DNA of 30,563 nt, taken from the NCBI GenBank assembly GCA_963548155.1, contig CAUUTP010000014.1, positions 1 to 30,563 on the forward strand, in the 5' to 3' direction. This document shows positions 29,001 through 30,563 of this stretch, in pieces. Each line of letters begins with the position of its first letter. The first letter of the stretch is position 1. Origin of the DNA: Eikenella sp963548155 (GTDB lineage Bacteria; Pseudomonadota; Gammaproteobacteria; Burkholderiales; Neisseriaceae). The position numbers and the translations under genes were made by a program. A model generated the notes under the pieces. The model searched no databases, was not told the origin of the DNA, and saw only the letters and a list, made by a program, of their open reading frames with translations.

Positions 29001-29765
29001 GATACCGAACGCGGCTGGAGCATGGCGGCGTTTGCGCTGTGGGCGGCTTCGGCCACCGCCTTCTGCGGCATCCTTGCCGGCGAAATACTGGGCGGCGTGT
29101 GGGGGCAAATCGGCTGGCTGGCGCTGCCGCTGGCGTTGTGGCTGCTGCTGTATCTGGGCCGGGAACGTGCCGCATTGCGCCCCTATGCGGCCGCCTGCTC
29201 GCTGCTGTGCGGCGGCTACGCCCTGATGTGGCTGGTGGCAAACAATGCGCTCGAGCCGCGCACTGTGCAACCCTTCACCTACTTGCCGCTGCTCAATCCG
29301 ATGGATTTGGCCGGGCTGTTGGTGGGGGCGCTGTGGCTGCGCTGCGTTGATTTGTGGCAGGAAGAATTTGAGCTGGAAAGCGAGGGCCTGCGGCTGCACC
29401 TGGCCGGTTCGGTGCTGCTCGGCCTCACCCTGGTGAGCGGCGCGGTGCTGCGCCTGTGGTATTTCTATATGGGCGTGGGGTGGACGCTGCACGGCATCAT
29501 GGCTTCCTTCAGCCTGCAGGCGGCGCTGTCGATCGTGTGGGCGACCACCGCCATCGGCCTGATGGTGTCCGGCCACCGCTTGAGACGTCGCATCCGCTGG
29601 ATGGCCGGCGCCGGACTGATGGGCGTGGTGGTGCTGAAGCTGTTTACGGTGGAACTGGGTGGCAGCGGCGGCATCGCACGCATCGTATCGTTTATCGGTG
29701 TGGGGCTGCTGCTCCTGCTGGTGGGCTGGTTCGCACCCGTGCCGCCGAGGGAGGGGGAAGACTAG
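26070..29765 (+). CDS. Large DUF2339 polytopic membrane protein
   Basis: Starting at ATG 26070 (AGGTG 5-9 bases upstream; the earlier frame to 25938 crosses a DUS) gives 1231 residues. Layout: a short membrane anchor (AFVVTLLLLMFGAFVVMLF, 2-20), a coiled coil (RMQQQEMAEQLSRLQKEVEQL, about 22-45), a long Pro/Ala/Gln/Ser-rich region (about 50-270), then the DUF2339 core with some 25-30 membrane helices from LLKTGVVVLFLGLVFLLRF (about 288) to LLLLLVGWFAPVPP at the end. Such proteins are widespread inner-membrane proteins of unknown function. Four DUS sequences sit in it: three perfect (26564-26575, 28319-28330, 28925-28936, read as FSGSL, LSGSL, LSGSL) and one with a mismatch (28558-28569, read WLPENE), mostly in soluble loops. 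Transport or envelope roles are guesses. It has its own terminator. Confidence 0.9.
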   Translation: MAFVVTLLLLMFGAFVVMLFQTRMQQQEMAEQLSRLQKEVEQLRRRQPLREQRLAESESSELRQSGQAVPQHVGQAGLQPNAPSAPQPDFSGWPYNPNVPTSAASGASQPSVAAFDAIPSAAAGPAQSAHLAAHSQAVEVSVHPLPAQSGQPNPSTFEQPAAPAFSGSLTAAASAAGENVPPAPAAQPAPAARQPEAAVEEHGVMPGSRPGTVRIRKRGTAQTAAQTPARTPAQAAMAAQSQAQAAAQASADQSAQWRRVARPAEREESAFAPLIDWLMHGNLLLKTGVVVLFLGLVFLLRFASERIHVPIEMRYLSVMGSGLAAAVAGWFLQRRRREYGLILQGFGMAVMYLTTLAAVKLHPLLPSGTAFMLMVGLVCAMAALAVRQDAKIMAQVALIGGLAAPILVSDGSGSHVVLFTYLALLNTGVAAIVRFKTWRSLNLIGFIGSLFIAVMWGSAEYTGEHFASTEPFLIFHWLLYTLLACLYALHRRDEADEAAVPDNAGLDELIDSLVRHGMTIGAIDGTLLFGSAVSAFVLQYHMLPEGGHWAAGAALGFAAVYALLAGVFTGSRDFPLLRQALAALSLVFATLAVPLAFEQAATVALWSLEAGLVYVFALRQQRPHTRFLAVVVYALSLGALLFGGELGWQIVSEESVPLLVGPLVPTLATASTGLAMYAAWLRWRCRGSAYWESCAQRGALGAGLLLAGLLPLMCLPRHWAMVALAALVWAAVRVQAVLQDAFAPNPLAALSGSLSDEGGADEDADEADESAWLPGSGLFAVAAVSWGMLAMLLLAVVSGGEGWLSTICCFAATLLLGASAYALHHQGEAWLPENEPGALLRGKHRRSRQQHDTAFPLPLLLHQAAGWLLLGLAFLGTILSSVNLLHHLPESLAGSAPLWTLPLPFALWTAAAWLLDWRQGRRTALLLVPLLIPNAMLLFGGLSRADLVAHALSGSLMHLALAALLAWVLRLQGFRSHDTERGWSMAAFALWAASATAFCGILAGEILGGVWGQIGWLALPLALWLLLYLGRERAALRPYAAACSLLCGGYALMWLVANNALEPRTVQPFTYLPLLNPMDLAGLLVGALWLRCVDLWQEEFELESEGLRLHLAGSVLLGLTLVSGAVLRLWYFYMGVGWTLHGIMASFSLQAALSIVWATTAIGLMVSGHRLRRRIRWMAGAGLMGVVVLKLFTVELGGSGGIARIVSFIGVGLLLLLVGWFAPVPPREGED

Positions 29766-29891
29766 CAGCGGGCTGGTTGAAATGAGAAAGATACCGTAAT
29801 CGAAAGTCAAGAACTTTTTAAAAACGCAAGCAACAGTAATGCAGCGGTAGCCATCGGCTGCCGCTTTTTTGCAACAGTTTAAACTGCTGTT
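29766..29891. mobile_element. Probable right-hand non-coding end of the IS110 element
   Basis: Between the DUF2339 stop and the transposase stop lie 126 bases containing the terminator and a 12-base palindrome, CAGTTTAAACTG (29875-29886), 5 bases beyond the transposase stop. The IS boundary must lie in here, but IS110 elements lack terminal inverted repeats, so I cannot place it. Confidence 0.35.
29844..29870 (+). terminator. Rho-independent terminator after the DUF2339 gene
   Basis: GCGGTAGCC, a 3-base loop ATC and GGCTGCCGC form a 9-bp stem (one G-U) followed by TTTTTT. This is a strong terminator and, unlike most here, not built from DUS. It lies between the DUF2339 gene and the convergent transposase gene, so it may belong to the end of the IS110 element. 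Confidence 0.75.
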
Positions 29892-30563
29892 TTACGCTGG
29901 TTTGTGCCGATTCTCGTCAAACGGCTGACCTGTTTTAATCACGGCATAGGCGTATTTGACGATTTTGCACATCATCAGGACATAGATTTGCTTTGGGTGT
30001 TTGCCCTGTTTTATCTTTTGTTCAAACCAAGGCCGCCACAGTTTGGATCTTAGACAAGCTGCCCGAGCCGGATAGTAAAGCGCTTTCCTTACTTTCTTAT
30101 CGCCCATCTTGGATATTTTGGCTTGTCGAACGCTTGTGCCTGAATCTTTGATTACGGGCGATAGTCCTAAATAGCTGATTAACTTCTTTGAGTTCTCAAA
30201 TTTATCTATATCAACCAGCACGGATAACAACCATGCGGCCGTTGTCTTTCCTACGCCGCTGATTGTTTGTAAAAGCTGTTGGTTATGGCTTAACTCTTTA
30301 TCGGAATCTATCAAGCTTTGAATAGCGCTTTTACAGCTTTCTATCTCTGTTTTTATTACATCAATTATCCTGTTTATGCCTGACTTTATTACTTTGTCAG
30401 ATACATCTTTTCTATTGCTTTCCATGTTAAGCAATACGTTTAATTGCTCAATGCGCCTACTTAATACCTTTAAAGTATTACGTTTTTCTGATAGCGGTTT
30501 CCATAATGGGGCATAAGTAACAAAAAAGGTGCTAAAGCCCCCCGCAAGCCTTATCCTGCAAGG
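29892..30563 (-). CDS. IS110-family transposase, C-terminal part (runs off the window)
   Basis: The frame is open from base 30563 to the stop at 29892 (223 codons). A possible start at 30434 is a TTG in the middle of the protein and is not the real one; upstream codons continue FFVTYAPLWKPLSEKRNTLK, RRIEQLNVLLNMESNRKD, the usual middle of IS110 proteins. The C-terminal transposase domain is clear: LLQTISGVGKTTAAWLLSVL, FENSKKLISYLGLSP, GTSVRQAKISKMGDKKVRKA, then YYPARAAC. The catalytic DEDD domain lies outside the window. IS110/Piv enzymes move DNA with a bridge RNA and no inverted repeats. Coding is distinctly AT-rich beside its GC-rich neighbours, which fits recent arrival. Neisserial relatives are called Piv/Irg. 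Whether the element is intact cannot be seen. Confidence 0.88.
   Translation of the reverse strand, partial: PCRIRLAGGFSTFFVTYAPLWKPLSEKRNTLKVLSRRIEQLNVLLNMESNRKDVSDKVIKSGINRIIDVIKTEIESCKSAIQSLIDSDKELSHNQQLLQTISGVGKTTAAWLLSVLVDIDKFENSKKLISYLGLSPVIKDSGTSVRQAKISKMGDKKVRKALYYPARAACLRSKLWRPWFEQKIKQGKHPKQIYVLMMCKIVKYAYAVIKTGQPFDENRHKPA

Noticed and set aside
30432..30434. TTG at 30434 as transposase start
   Set aside because: The frame stays open to the window edge and the upstream residues match the middle of IS110 transposases, so the gene simply runs off the window.

Overview
The window comes from a member of the Neisseriaceae, most likely Eikenella or a close relative. The main evidence is a 12-mer, AGGCTACCTGAA (reverse complement TTCAGGTAGCCT), which I count by hand in about 47 perfect copies plus many one-mismatch copies. 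This is the Eikenella dialect of the neisserial DNA uptake sequence (DUS). The gene content agrees: a hemD-hemX-hemY run, uvrC-pgsA, a GC-rich chromosome, an MtrA-like AraC regulator and single-copy housekeeping genes typical of beta-proteobacteria. The genus is inferred; no rRNA or marker phylogeny is available here.

Layout. 1-573: N-terminus of a TonB-dependent receptor on the minus strand, with a Fur-like box overlapping its promoter. 905-1564: a Gln/Ser-rich lipoprotein. 1733-3706: an AraC-type regulator divergent from an AhpD-like protein, followed by a secreted rhodanese; this looks like a small redox or stress cluster. 3816-5208 (minus): nadD and ruvA. 5314-7742 (plus): a small lipoprotein and glmS. 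7992-11385 (minus): hemD-hemX-hemY of haem synthesis, then an unknown lipoprotein at 11554-12363. 12674-15644 (minus): pgsA, uvrC and a DUF4124 protein. 15800-19655 (plus): guaB, fabD, fabG and dut (purine, fatty-acid and dUTP metabolism). 19736-23051 (minus): an RpfE-type protein, a patatin-like lipoprotein and nlpD. 23716-29765 (plus): fxsA, murI, purN and a very large DUF2339 membrane protein. 29892-30563 (minus): the C-terminal part of an IS110-family transposase cut by the window edge.

Most intergenic gaps hold two DUS copies in inverted orientation. They form hairpins that probably serve as terminators, often bidirectional between convergent genes. At least ten further perfect DUS copies lie inside genes, where they leave recurring peptide scars (SGSL, GYLKE, LPEN). 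In hemD the DUS even supplies the stop codon.

The accessory signals are a roughly 205-bp palindromic MITE-like element at 22160-22366 that splits a DUS so exactly that removing it restores the 12-mer; a truncated DJ-1/PfpI gene at 23269-23418; the AT-rich IS110 element at the right edge; and a DUS-bearing insertion inside hemD. No tRNA, rRNA, CRISPR array or prophage was seen. The rest is ordinary core genome.
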